Below, one piece after another: positions 1-8,519 of a stretch of DNA of 64,000 bases. Source of the DNA: an uncultured Eubacteriales bacterium (lineage in GTDB: Bacteria > Bacillota > Clostridia > Oscillospirales > CAG-272); NCBI GenBank assembly GCA_900545935.1, contig URAP01000006.1, positions 9,600 through 73,599 on the forward strand, in the 5' to 3' direction. Positions within the stretch are counted from its first letter, which is position 1. Every line of letters starts with the position of its first letter. The notes beneath the pieces were generated by a model. The model was not told the DNA's origin. It worked only from the letters and a program-made list of their open reading frames with translations, and made no database searches. The position numbers were made by a program, and so were the translations under genes.

Positions 1-107
1 AGGGCGACTATCTCGCCGCGGTTGACATCCATCGTCAGGTTGTTGACGGCGACAACGCCGCCGAACTGCATTGTTATGTTTTCTACGTGCAGAACATTTT
101 CGCTCAT
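1..107 (-). CDS. livG: LivG-type ABC transporter ATP-binding protein, N-terminal fragment
   Basis: Only the first 35 codons lie in the window; the gene runs off the left edge. The visible protein starts MSENVLHVENITMQFGG, followed by a VVAVNNLTMDV segment, which is the usual opening of the branched-chain amino acid ABC ATPase LivG before its Walker A loop. Its ATG overlaps the TAA stop of livM by one base (TAATG), so the two are translationally coupled. The assignment rests on this short N-terminus and on following livJ, livH and livM on the same strand. A livF gene would be expected further left. Confidence 0.85.
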   Translation of the reverse strand, partial: MSENVLHVENITMQFGGVVAVNNLTMDVNRGEIVA

Positions 108-1195
108 TATCGCGCGTCCTCCTTTGCGGTCTTTTTGCCCTTACCGGAGAAGAATCTGCCTATCCGGACGCAGCTGTCGTATACCGATATTTCTCTCGTT
201 CCCATGATACCTCGGCGGAAGAAGAGCACAACTATCATGATGAGCACCGAGAATACGACCATACGGAAGCCGGGGCCGAGCAGCGGAACATTCTCGTTCT
301 CGAGGTCGAGAAATTTCAGCCACCACTCGGAGGAGGCATAGTAGATAAACGACGCGATAAGCGAGCCGGATATCGAGCCGATACCGCCGATAACTACGAC
401 GAGCAGTATCTGATAGGTCATTGCAGAGGTGAAGGATACCGAGGAAACGGCAGAGTTGCACATTGCAAACATTGCACCCGCAATGCCGCAGAAGAAGGAG
501 CTTGTCACGAAGGACAGCCGCTTGTGGTGGGCGAGGTTGATGCCCATTGCTTCGGCTGCTATCTCATCGTCGCGAATAGCCTTGAAGGCTCTGCCGTAGG
601 TCGAGTTTATCAGTAGGACTATAATGCATATGCACACACCCGCGAGCGCGGCGTATACCATTATGTTCTTAGGCGATGTAAAGTTGTTTATCGGGTCGGG
701 TCCGTTCGTGACGGGTCCGAACTGCGTCAGCTGAACGAGTCCGCGCACTATCTCCGCAAAGCCGAGTGTGGCTATTGCGAGGTAGTCGGACTTGAGGCGC
801 AGTACCGGCAGACCGATGAGAAACGCGAAGAAAGCGGCGACAAGACCTGCGAGCAGCAGCGCGACTATCATCGGCAGCTTGAAGTTGACGATGCTGTCTC
901 CGTAGTTGCGGAATACGGTGGTGCGCATGTCGGCAGCGATGGTAAAGACGGAGTATGTATACGCGCCGAGCAGCATAAAGCCCGCCTGACCGAGCGAGAA
1001 CAGTCCCGTAAAGCCGTTGAGTAGGTTCATTGCGACCGCCGCAAGAGCAAAGGTGCAGACCTTACGCAGCACCGAAAACCACATCGAGGTGGCGGGCGCG
1101 GTGTACTGTATGATCATGAAAACGCCGAAGATCACGAGAACGAGTATAAGGTTGCAGATGGTTCTCTTGTATCTGTCCCAGAATGAGGTTTTCAT
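107..1195 (-). CDS. livM: Branched-chain amino acid ABC transporter permease LivM
   Basis: This 362-residue integral membrane protein is the second permease subunit of a LivHMGF-type importer. Hydrophobic segments span most of its length. The family signature is clear: GLFSLGQAGFMLLGAY near residue 65, GLPVLRLKSDYLAIATLG near 128, an EAMGIN coupling region near 215 and a GGIGSISG loop near 270. The C-terminus is a basic cytoplasmic tail. It lies 3 bases downstream of livH, with its AAGGTG ribosome binding site inside the livH 3' end, and its stop overlaps the livG start. Substrate specificity (branched-chain amino acids or another small amide) cannot be read from sequence. Confidence 0.93.
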   Translation of the reverse strand: MKTSFWDRYKRTICNLILVLVIFGVFMIIQYTAPATSMWFSVLRKVCTFALAAVAMNLLNGFTGLFSLGQAGFMLLGAYTYSVFTIAADMRTTVFRNYGDSIVNFKLPMIVALLLAGLVAAFFAFLIGLPVLRLKSDYLAIATLGFAEIVRGLVQLTQFGPVTNGPDPINNFTSPKNIMVYAALAGVCICIIVLLINSTYGRAFKAIRDDEIAAEAMGINLAHHKRLSFVTSSFFCGIAGAMFAMCNSAVSSVSFTSAMTYQILLVVVIGGIGSISGSLIASFIYYASSEWWLKFLDLENENVPLLGPGFRMVVFSVLIMIVVLFFRRGIMGTREISVYDSCVRIGRFFSGKGKKTAKEDAR

Positions 1196-1198
1196 ATA

Positions 1199-2080
1199 TC
1201 ACACCTTCTCTCTTGTCTGCTCGCCGAAGATGCCGTTTGGCTTTACAACGAGAATGATTATGAGCAGGGCAAAGGAGATAACGTCGGCAAAGTCGGCGAG
1301 TCCGAATGCCCTTGCAAGGCTCTCTACGATACCGATTATTATCGCGCCCACGACCGCGCCGGGAACAGAGCCGATACCGCCGACGACCGCAGCGATGAAC
1401 GCTTTGATTCCGGGGGTGGAGCCGGCGAGATGGTTGATTCCCGAGTTCTTGGAAAAGTAGAGCAGCGAGCCTGCGGCTGCAAGGAATGCGCCGATGGCAA
1501 AGGTTATCGAGATAACGCGGTTTATCTTGATGCCCATGAGCTGCGAGGTCTCGAAGTCACGTGATACCGCGCGCATCGACATACCGAATTTTGTATGATT
1601 GATGATGAGCACGAGTATTACGGTGAGCACTATCGCGACCACCGGAGAAAGGAATACCGATATCTTGTCCTTTACTCCGAACAGCACAAAGCTGTCGCTC
1701 AGGAACGGGAGGGCGGGAAACTGCTTGGACATACCACCGGTAACGTATGCGACGACATTCTGAAGCAGGTAGGAAACGCCGATAGCCGAGATCATTACCG
1801 ACATACGCGGTGCTGAGCGGAGCGGCGAATATGCACATTTTTCGATAAGAAAGCCTATCAGTACCGTAAGCGCAATCATAATGATGATGGCGACGAGCGG
1901 CGGCATGGTTGGGAAGTCCGCCATCAGATAGATCAGCAGCATACCGGATACCATAAACAGATCGCCGTGGGCAAAGTTTATGAGTTTAAGTATGCCGTAG
2001 ACCATGGTATAGCCGATGGCGACGAGCGCAAACTGACCGCCGGTCGCGAGACCGCGGATCAGGTATGGCATAATATTCAT
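1199..2080 (-). CDS. livH: Branched-chain amino acid ABC transporter permease LivH
   Basis: This is the 293-residue first permease of the Liv importer. It carries the LivH hallmark YGILKLINFAHGDLFMVSG near residue 30 and a C-terminal GGIGSVPGAVVGA loop. I chose the ATG at 2078-2080 because it gives the family's usual N-terminus (MNIMPYLIRGLATGGQFAL) and follows an AAAGGACC ribosome binding site. An upstream in-frame extension to about 2233 is rich in Cys, Arg and Thr and unlike the family. A 474-base gap with a strong hairpin separates it from the binding-protein gene, which fits lower expression of the permeases than of the binding protein. Confidence 0.92.
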   Translation of the reverse strand: MNIMPYLIRGLATGGQFALVAIGYTMVYGILKLINFAHGDLFMVSGMLLIYLMADFPTMPPLVAIIIMIALTVLIGFLIEKCAYSPLRSAPRMSVMISAIGVSYLLQNVVAYVTGGMSKQFPALPFLSDSFVLFGVKDKISVFLSPVVAIVLTVILVLIINHTKFGMSMRAVSRDFETSQLMGIKINRVISITFAIGAFLAAAGSLLYFSKNSGINHLAGSTPGIKAFIAAVVGGIGSVPGAVVGAIIIGIVESLARAFGLADFADVISFALLIIILVVKPNGIFGEQTREKV

Positions 2081-2304
2081 GGGCTTTTTAGGTCCTTTCG
2101 GTTTGATCGTTGTTCGGATATGCGGCGGCGTATGCGCACGGCGCACACAGCAGCGCGCACACAGAATATATCGGGGGGTGCCGTACACCGCAGCCGCAGC
2201 TGTGTGTACATTGCTGTGTGTAAGGCAATACACGGAGTATATCTTTACGCCTTATAACGCAGGCGGCATATCCTTATAGCTGGAAATACAGCCGTATAAT
2301 CGCA

Positions 2305-2341
2305 GCCGCGGCGGTACACCGCATGGGTGTATCGCCGCGGC
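2305..2341 (-). promoter_or_regulatory. Intercistronic hairpin in the livJ-livH gap
   Basis: The gap 2081-2554 holds no convincing gene. It contains a 16-bp stem (2305-2320 with 2326-2341, 5-base loop, one G-T pair) with no T-run on either strand, so it looks like an mRNA-stabilising or processing element rather than a terminator. A smaller CTGCC/GGCAG stem lies near 2370. Such hairpins downstream of binding-protein genes often protect the upstream message; that role here is inference. Confidence 0.55.
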
Positions 2342-2554
2342 ACTGCGAGTTATAGCCGTAGACTGCCGTAGGCAGCTATTCTTTTGGGGTATCGGCTGTC
2401 AAAAAACTCGTAATTTTACAGCCGCGAATCGGTTGTGGATAGATAAAAATGCCCGGGAAAATGTTCTGAGTGATGCCCGCAGCATAGTATTTCTGCTGTG
2501 CTAAAGCGGGATAGTCAATTTTTTGCCCCGACTTTTTTTCATACCCTCAGAGGA

Positions 2555-3838
2555 TTACTTGCTTATAGTATCCCACGCGAAGTTTGCCATAACCGAGCCC
2601 TGGAATGGATCGAGGAAGCAGGTACGGAAATAGAAGTCATGTCCCTCGGTTACCGATGCATTGGTGCAGGAAACGCCGATGGCGGGGATGCCTGCTGCCG
2701 CAAAGGTATCTGCTGCTGCGATGGAAACACCGGAGCCGTAGGAGCCGAGCGAGATGAGCGCATGCTGGTTGACGATGTTGGAAGCTGCGGTAACCGCCTG
2801 CTCGTCGACCGAGCCGTTATCGGAGACGTACAGCTCAACGGTGTACTCCTCGCCTGCGATAGTTACCTTGTTGTCGAGGCTGTTAGCGTACTGAGCGCCG
2901 ATGACCTCCTGCTTACCGCCTGCGGCATTATCGCCCGAGGTAGGCTCAAATACGCCGATAACGATCTTCTTGCCCTCGGTATCGAGCTTGACACCGTCGG
3001 TGGTGTAGGTGGCGGGAGTGCCCTGAGTTGCGTCGTTTGCGACGGTCTGAGTCTTGACAAACTCAAACTTGCCGTCGCCTGCCTTCTTTATGTATGCGCA
3101 GTCCTTGATAGCGTCGCCGTTCTTGTCGAATGTGATGTCGCCGGTAACGCCGCCCTTGTAGTTGAGCTTCCAGAGTGCGGTAGCGATATCGACCGAGGTC
3201 ATATCGGCACCCTTTTCCTCTGCAGCTGCGCGGATAGCGCTGAGTGCTACATTGTAAGCGTCAAAGCCGAGAGCGGACACGGCTGCTACGATATCGTTGC
3301 CGCCGTTCATCTGGAGCTTGTCGGGATTATCTGCGAGCCACTTCTTGAAGCCGGTGACGAAGTTGCCTGCCGCCTCGGAGGAGGTATCGGACTCGTCGAA
3401 GAAGGTGGAGCAGTAGACATCAAGATCGGTGCCCTTTACAGCGTCGAGAATTACCGAGTGCTCCCATGTGTCGCCTGCCATGATCGGGCATGTGACGCCG
3501 ACATCGTTTGCGTTCTTGAGCAGATTAGCCGCAACGGTTGTGGAGTTGGGGGCGAAGATCACGGCAGCCTTCTTGTCGATAGCCTTCTGAAGGTAATCGG
3601 AGAAGTTGGTCGTGTTCTTTACGAAGGTCTCCATTATAACCTCACCGCCGAGCTTTTCAAAGGCGGTCTGAAAGTTGCTTGCGAGACCGAGCGAGTAGGT
3701 GTCGCCTTTCTCCGCGAGAACGTATGCGACGGGTTTATCGCCGGTGGCCTGGTCGCCGTCGGTGGAGGTCTGTCCGCATCCCGTGATGCAGAGGCTGACC
3801 ATGACGATGGCGAGGACAAGTGCAAAAAACTTTTTCAT
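2555..3838 (-). CDS. livJ: Circularly permuted LivJ-type substrate-binding lipoprotein
   Basis: This 427-residue extracytoplasmic lipoprotein is the binding protein of the adjacent Liv importer. The ATG at 3836-3838 follows GGAGGA. The signal peptide MKKFFALVLAIVMVSLCITGC gives a lipidated Cys21. The domain order is unusual. Residues about 35-270 match the part that is normally C-terminal (the KPVAYVLAEKGDTYSLGLA strand that opens domain II, then AVIFAPN, ALGFDAYNV and VTGDITFDKNGDAIKD, usually near the end). Residues about 290-427 match the normal N-terminus (KKIVIGVFEPTSGDNAAGG, SLGSYGSGVSIAAADTF, CTNASVTEGHDFYFR, FLDPFQGSVMANFAWDTISK) and the protein ends there. The break falls at the first hinge crossing between the two lobes. 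A linker of about 20 residues (TVANDATQGTPATYTTDG) joins the old C- and N-termini. The frame is open throughout, so it is not a simple frameshift. Confidence 0.9.
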   Translation of the reverse strand: MKKFFALVLAIVMVSLCITGCGQTSTDGDQATGDKPVAYVLAEKGDTYSLGLASNFQTAFEKLGGEVIMETFVKNTTNFSDYLQKAIDKKAAVIFAPNSTTVAANLLKNANDVGVTCPIMAGDTWEHSVILDAVKGTDLDVYCSTFFDESDTSSEAAGNFVTGFKKWLADNPDKLQMNGGNDIVAAVSALGFDAYNVALSAIRAAAEEKGADMTSVDIATALWKLNYKGGVTGDITFDKNGDAIKDCAYIKKAGDGKFEFVKTQTVANDATQGTPATYTTDGVKLDTEGKKIVIGVFEPTSGDNAAGGKQEVIGAQYANSLDNKVTIAGEEYTVELYVSDNGSVDEQAVTAASNIVNQHALISLGSYGSGVSIAAADTFAAAGIPAIGVSCTNASVTEGHDFYFRTCFLDPFQGSVMANFAWDTISK

Positions 3839-3919
3839 ATGCTTTTCCTCCATGTTTCTTTCGGTTTGCGTTTTCCCGAAACAAGCTATATTCGTGCGCA
3901 AACCGCATATATTACAAAT

Positions 3920-3948
3920 AGTATATAACATTTTTTTGCATTAGTCAA
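3920..3948 (-). promoter_or_regulatory. Promoter of the liv operon
   Basis: On the minus strand, TTGACT (3943-3948) and TATACT (3920-3925) are separated by 17 bases, a near-consensus housekeeping promoter. It sits about 80 bases upstream of the livJ start and should drive livJHMG. Confidence 0.75.
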
Positions 3949-4375
3949 GTATTTTGAATTGAAATATGACATAATAAAGATTTTTTTTGAAATCGGTGTT
4001 AACGATATTTTGGCAATAAGACGAGATATTTCCTTTTTATGCTTCAAATGCAATTAAAAGGATTCGGATGAGAGTTGTGATATTGCCTTACAGTCTCGCT
4101 TGTCGGCATTATCCGTAACCCCGTATTCCGCCGTTTTTTTGCCGGCGTTTGCCGCACCCGATCTAATGGCTTGCCGTATTCGCTGCGAAAATCCGTCCAT
4201 GCATTATATTCGTGCGGCGGCGGAATGGTTACGTGCATTGCACAGATATGTTTTATTCGCGGTTTTTTTACGGCGTCTGTTTCCGCAGTGTATCCCGCTC
4301 TACGGTCGGAAGCCGTCGCTTTTGACGGTAATTTCCGAGGCTGTGCTTTTTTGAGTCGTATATACATATTTACTC
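3949..4375. other. Intergenic region without a recognisable gene
   Basis: Between the liv promoter and the promoter of the next plus-strand gene I see no convincing gene. Short open frames on both strands lack ribosome binding sites and protein-like composition. The left part, near 3949-4060, is AT-rich. Confidence 0.5.
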
Positions 4376-4404
4376 TTTATTTTGCGCGGATGATGTGATA
4401 TAAT
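4376..4404 (+). promoter_or_regulatory. Extended -10 promoter for the zinc-ribbon membrane protein
   Basis: TATAAT (4399-4404) is preceded by an extended TG (4396-4397). A weak -35 TTTATT (4376-4381) lies 17 bases upstream. It precedes the 4487 start by about 80 bases. Confidence 0.6.
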
Positions 4405-4486
4405 AAGGTAAACAATGCGGTGTGCCGTACGATCCGTCGGCAGCTTGCCGCGAACTGTATATACTATTATATGGAGGGAAACTTCT

Positions 4487-5287
4487 ATGAAATGCACACA
4501 CTGCAATTTTACTACTGCGGAGCGGATATCCTACTGCCCTAACTGCGGTGCGCCGATGGTGCCCGAAGAGCAGATGTATACCGCACCCGGTCAGAATGCT
4601 GCGGAGAGCGGCTCGCGCACCTTTGCGGCGCTCGGCAGCGGTCTCTTCCTCGCGCTATGCATACTTGTAAGCGCATCTACGCTCATAGGCTGCTTTCTGG
4701 GCAGCTATTCGGTAATCGGAGTGCTCTTTACCGTCTTTCTGTGGATGGTCTTTGCCGCGCGCCGAAGCGGAAGGATCGACACTGCGCGTCTGCGCTGCAT
4801 CAGCGGTACCGTTCTTGCTCAAATGATAGTTGCGCTGGTGTTAGGCGGTCTTCTTGCCGTACTCGCCGTTCTGATTATGGTCATCTCACATGCGTTTGGT
4901 TCGGGAATACTCGTTCAGAGCATTCATGATGTGCTCAATTATTTGTATCCCGGGGCGATCGGCAGCTTCGGATGGCTCACGTCGGGAGTTATTTCTGCAT
5001 ATGCCGCCGTTATCGGCATTGTGCTTATTGTAAATGCGGCGGCTTTTATCACTATCGCTATCATCGGCTGGGGAAAGCTCCATCGCTTCGTACGTTCGGT
5101 ATACAGACATGAGCTCGATCCGAGCGTTCCGTATGAGTGCGCTTCGGGTGCACGTGCATGGGCGATCGTTTTTGCGTCCTTTTGCGGACTCGGGATCGCT
5201 TTCACGGGATTTTTCGGTGCATGCAGCTGCGCGGCATACATAATTTTCGCGCTCATTATCGGTAAGTATTTCATCCGGAAGGGCTAA
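4487..5287 (+). CDS. Zinc-ribbon multi-spanning membrane protein of unknown function
   Basis: The predicted protein has 266 residues. The ATG at 4487 follows GGAGGG with good spacing. Residues 3-20 form a short zinc ribbon (CTHC and CPNC, Cys3, Cys6, Cys17 and Cys20). A hydrophilic linker and about five or six hydrophobic segments follow, covering residues about 48-262. This layout is common among uncharacterised Firmicutes membrane proteins; I cannot name a function. It appears monocistronic, with its own promoter upstream and the next gene's promoter 310 bases downstream. An alternative in-frame start at 4415 would add 24 residues with no ribosome binding site. Confidence 0.8.
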   Translation: MKCTHCNFTTAERISYCPNCGAPMVPEEQMYTAPGQNAAESGSRTFAALGSGLFLALCILVSASTLIGCFLGSYSVIGVLFTVFLWMVFAARRSGRIDTARLRCISGTVLAQMIVALVLGGLLAVLAVLIMVISHAFGSGILVQSIHDVLNYLYPGAIGSFGWLTSGVISAYAAVIGIVLIVNAAAFITIAIIGWGKLHRFVRSVYRHELDPSVPYECASGARAWAIVFASFCGLGIAFTGFFGACSCAAYIIFALIIGKYFIRKG

Positions 5288-5597
5288 TGATGATATTTTT
5301 CCGCACTGCGCACGTTCAATTCTCTCTGTTATGCTTAAAGGCGATTGGGGGCAAAAGCGTATAAGCAAAACCGGTGGGATAGATAGAATTGTTCGGGGTG
5401 TGCGGCTTTGTTACTTCGAGCGTGCAAATGTACGTCGAGGAGCGAGAATGCCCGCAGAAAAAGTGAATTTCATTCTTTCGGAAAAAACCAATGAAATTTT
5501 CTTCGTTTTTTTCGGCTCTTATATTGTACCAAAGCGGAATATTCTCATTTTTTACTTTTTCGGTTCGGATTTTTTGTGTCCCCGTTTTCGTTTATAC
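5288..5597. other. Intergenic region without a recognisable gene
   Basis: This stretch has no convincing gene and becomes T-rich after 5480. A weak A-run/T-run inverted repeat near 5483-5515 could act as a terminator for the upstream gene. Confidence 0.45.
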
Positions 5598-5626
5598 TTG
5601 CATCCCGGGTCTGTTTGTGATACAAT
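5598..5626 (+). promoter_or_regulatory. Promoter of the patatin-like gene
   Basis: TTGCAT (5598-5603) and TACAAT (5621-5626) are separated by 17 bases, about 40 bases upstream of the start codon. Confidence 0.65.
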
Positions 5627-5667
5627 GTGAAAAACAGCTGAGACAGGTTATACGGAGGTAGGATGCT

Positions 5668-6510
5668 ATGAAAACGGCACTTGTTCTTGAGGGCGGAGCT
5701 ATGAGAGGTATGTATACCGCAGGTGTGCTCGATGTGCTGATAGAAGCGGGTGCGCACTTTGACGGCGTTATAGGCGTATCGGCGGGCGCGCTGTTCGGCA
5801 TGAATTTTCTTTCAGGGCAGAAGGGCAGGGCACTGCGCTACAACCAAAAGTACAACAGTGACCGCAATTATATGGGTCTGCGTCCGCTGCTGCGAGAGGG
5901 AAATATCGTCTCTACCGACTATGCGTACAGCCGCGTGCCGTTCGTGCTCGACCCCTTTGACAACGAAAAGTTCAAGAAAAATCCCACTCCTTTCTACGCC
6001 GTTATGACCAATATCGTGACAGGAAAGCCGGAATATAAGCGTATACGGGATGTTTTTGAACAGGTGGATTGCCTGCGTGCCTCCGGCTCGATGCCGTATG
6101 TCTCCCGTCCGGTCGTTATCGGCGGGAAAAAATATCTCGACGGTGCTATCACAGACAGTATTCCGTATGACTTTATGCTGTCCAAGGGCTATGACCGCCT
6201 GCTCGTCGTGCTCACAAAGTGCGACGGCTACAAGAAGAAGCCCGCATCGCCGATAATGGCGGATCTGCGCTACGGACTGAGATATCCCGAGCTTGCCATG
6301 CGCATCAAGACCCGTCATGTGATGTATAACTCTCAGATATCGCGGTTGAAAAAGCTCGAGCATCGCGGCGTTGCCGATGTGTTGCGCCCGTCGGTTCATG
6401 TCGATCTGAGCAAGACCGAAAAGGATCCGAAAAAGCTCGAGGCGCTGTATCGCGTCGGCGTTGAGGACGCGCATGAATATATCGCGGCGCACGGTGTACC
6501 GGGCAGATAA
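5668..6510 (+). CDS. Patatin-like phospholipase (acyl hydrolase)
   Basis: This 280-residue soluble protein of the bacterial patatin family (RssA/YlbK/YjjU-like) is predicted to hydrolyse acyl esters with a Ser-Asp dyad. The oxyanion-hole loop GGAMRG is at residues 9-14. The nucleophile elbow GVSAG puts Ser at 38, and the catalytic Asp is in YLDGAITD (Asp158). The TACGGAGGTAGG ribosome binding site supports the ATG at 5668. No signal peptide is visible, so it should act in the cytoplasm or at the inner face of the membrane. It stands alone between its own promoter and a terminator. The physiological substrate is unknown. Confidence 0.9.
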   Translation: MKTALVLEGGAMRGMYTAGVLDVLIEAGAHFDGVIGVSAGALFGMNFLSGQKGRALRYNQKYNSDRNYMGLRPLLREGNIVSTDYAYSRVPFVLDPFDNEKFKKNPTPFYAVMTNIVTGKPEYKRIRDVFEQVDCLRASGSMPYVSRPVVIGGKKYLDGAITDSIPYDFMLSKGYDRLLVVLTKCDGYKKKPASPIMADLRYGLRYPELAMRIKTRHVMYNSQISRLKKLEHRGVADVLRPSVHVDLSKTEKDPKKLEALYRVGVEDAHEYIAAHGVPGR

Positions 6511-6560
6511 GCGCCTTAGACGAATATGCCGCATATACAGTTTAATATGTAGGAATTTTA

Positions 6561-6601
6561 CAGCACCGCTCCGATACATCGGGGCGGCGCTGTCGTTTTT
6601 T
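6561..6601 (+). terminator. Terminator after the patatin-like gene
   Basis: An imperfect GC-rich stem (6561-6575 with 6578-6592) is followed by T-rich TCGTTTTTT, about 50 bases after the stop codon. Confidence 0.7.
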
Positions 6602-6831
6602 CGGCTCGTTGCCGTTTTTATATGTGCCGATATAATGTTTCGTCTTATAATTCGGTTATGAGGTGTTGTATCGAATTACATGCCGTATGTGGGTATCGTA
6701 CAGCTTTTTGAACTCGTCATGTGTGAGCTGTGCTATGTTTTTTTGCCTTAAATCTGCGGATGCTTTGCTGCTTCGCGCACTTAACAGCCGTTTGTTTTAG
6801 AATATTTTACCTTTGCTTTACCTTGCTGTTA

Positions 6832-6860
6832 TTGACAATCGGACGCTTTTTTGATACAAT
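6832..6860 (+). promoter_or_regulatory. Promoter of pyk
   Basis: A consensus TTGACA (6832-6837), a 17-base spacer and TACAAT (6855-6860) predict transcription from about 6867, which leaves a leader of about 135 bases before pyk. Confidence 0.8.
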
Positions 6861-6866
6861 GACTAT

Positions 6867-7001
6867 GAATTTGATTTTAAGGTAAGAGACGGCAGTTGCC
6901 GCAATAGGCCGCAAGCGAGCTGCTCTGTTTCGGTATTTTAAGCGCGGCGCGACTGCCGGTGATCTCCCGAGGGGATCACTGCTCGTACATGGGAGGATGA
7001 C
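6867..7001 (+). promoter_or_regulatory. Structured 5' leader of pyruvate kinase
   Basis: The leader is GC-rich and can fold. A long-range CGGCAGT/ACTGCCG pair (starting near 6889 and 6952) encloses smaller GC stems. A 9-bp hairpin (GTGATCTCC with GGGGATCAC, about 6959-6979) sits just before the GGGAGG ribosome binding site. No T-run follows, so control, if any, would act on translation or mRNA stability. I do not recognise a known riboswitch class. Confidence 0.45.
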
Positions 7002-8417
7002 ATGATGAGAAAGACGAAGATAGTATGTACGATAGGACCCGCCTGCGAGGATGAGCAGACTCTGATAGATATGGTAAAAGCGGGGATGAACGTCGCAAGA
7101 CTGAATTTTTCCCATGGCAGACACGAGGAGCATCAGGAGAAGATTGATCTTATCAAGGCGGTGCGAAGCAAGCTCGGCGTTCCGCTCGCGATAATGCTCG
7201 ATACCAAGGGACCCGAGTACCGTATAGGCACCTTTAAAGATAAGAAAGCCATCCTCCGTCAGGGCGATCGCTTTGTGTTCACTCCCGATGATATCGAGGG
7301 AGACGAGACGCGCGTTTCGGTCAGCTATAAGAATCTTGCCGATGAGCTCGGTGCGGGCGATCAGGTGCTTGTCAACAACGGACTGCTGATATTCACCGTT
7401 ACCGCGATAGAGGGCAGAGATGTCGTCTGCCGCGTGGATGAGGGCGGCGAGATATCCAACCGCAAGAGCATGAGCTTCCCCGGAAAGGTGCTGCATCAGA
7501 TATACCTGAGCGAGCACGACAAGGAGGATCTGCTTTTCGGTATTAAAAATGATGTTGATTATATCGCCTGCTCTTTTGTATCCTGCAAGCAGGATGTTCT
7601 CGATGTGGTAAACTTTCTACGCGAAAACGGCGCAGATAAGATGGGCATCATAGCTAAGATAGAAAACCGCTCGGGTATAGATAATATAGAAGATATCTGC
7701 TCGGTATGCGACGGCATAATGATAGGCAGAGGCGATATGGGCGTTGAGATACCGTTCGAGGAGCTTCCGGCGATACAGAAGGGACTTATCACAAAGTGCC
7801 GCCTGCTCGGCAAGCGCGTTATCACCGCGACCGAGATGCTCGAGTCGATGATAAACAATCCCCGCCCGACGAGAGCGGAGATATCCGACGTTGCAAATGC
7901 GGTATACGACGGTACGAGTGCTATCATGCTCTCCGGCGAAACTGCGGCAGGCAAGCACCCCGTGCTGACCGTTGCAACTATGTCGAAAATAGCCGAGGCG
8001 ACCGAGGAGAGCATAAGCTACCGCGAGCGCTTTCACAATGCGACATTTCGTATTCGCAACGAGATAGATGCTATCTCGCACTCGGTCTGCGGCATGGCGA
8101 TGGATATCAGCGCTAAGGCTATCGTCGTATGCTCGATATCCGGCATGACCGCGCGCATGGTCTCTCGTTTCCGCCCGCCGGTCGATATTATCGGACTTTC
8201 GGTAAACGAAAAAACGTGGCATCAGCTCTCGCTCTCGTGGGGCGTTACACCGGTAATGTGCGAGCTTTATCCCTCGACAGATGTGCTCTTTTATACCGCA
8301 AAGCGGCTCGCCAAGCAGACGCTCGGTCTGCAGAAGGGCGACCGTATAATTATTACCGGCGGCACCGCGACCGGAACCACAGGCAATACAAACACGATAC
8401 GCGTTGAGACTATATGA
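7002..8417 (+). CDS. pyk: Pyruvate kinase
   Basis: This cytoplasmic glycolytic enzyme makes pyruvate and ATP from phosphoenolpyruvate and ADP. The 471-residue product has the standard single-chain length without the extra C-terminal PEP-utiliser domain of Bacillus-type enzymes. Visible motifs are RKTKIVCTIGPA at the N-terminus, NFSHG near residue 35, DTKGPEYRIG near 67, IAKIENRSGI near 217, GIMIGRGDMGVEIPFEELP near 240 and ATEMLESMINNPRPTRAE near 275. The C-terminal nucleotide-binding domain ends in IIITGG. Two ATGs are adjacent (7002 and 7005); both sit well behind GGGAGG, and MRKTKIV from 7005 is the commoner start. It is monocistronic, with its own promoter, leader and terminator. Confidence 0.97.
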   Translation: MMRKTKIVCTIGPACEDEQTLIDMVKAGMNVARLNFSHGRHEEHQEKIDLIKAVRSKLGVPLAIMLDTKGPEYRIGTFKDKKAILRQGDRFVFTPDDIEGDETRVSVSYKNLADELGAGDQVLVNNGLLIFTVTAIEGRDVVCRVDEGGEISNRKSMSFPGKVLHQIYLSEHDKEDLLFGIKNDVDYIACSFVSCKQDVLDVVNFLRENGADKMGIIAKIENRSGIDNIEDICSVCDGIMIGRGDMGVEIPFEELPAIQKGLITKCRLLGKRVITATEMLESMINNPRPTRAEISDVANAVYDGTSAIMLSGETAAGKHPVLTVATMSKIAEATEESISYRERFHNATFRIRNEIDAISHSVCGMAMDISAKAIVVCSISGMTARMVSRFRPPVDIIGLSVNEKTWHQLSLSWGVTPVMCELYPSTDVLFYTAKRLAKQTLGLQKGDRIIITGGTATGTTGNTNTIRVETI

Positions 8418-8484
8418 GCGCACCGAAATAATTGAATAATGATAATATAGATGTTTTGCGGCAATATCTTTGCCGTTTGTGCCG

Positions 8485-8519
8485 GGACTGTTAAAACTTG
8501 TTTTTTAACAGTCCTTTTT
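8485..8519 (+). terminator. Terminator of pyk
   Basis: The stem GGACTGTTAAAA pairs with TTTTTTAACAGTCC and is followed by TTTTT. The CTGTTAAAA core resembles hairpins at 48545 and 58936. Confidence 0.9.

Noticed and set aside
2498..3928. A 476-codon open frame on the plus strand opposite livJ
   Set aside because: It is the antisense shadow of livJ; it has no ribosome binding site and its Cys-, Val- and Gly-rich composition is not protein-like. The minus-strand frame has a signal peptide and recognisable domains.
4044..4367. A 107-codon open frame on the minus strand upstream of the liv operon
   Set aside because: No ribosome binding site, no domain and Arg/Pro-rich composition typical of spurious frames.
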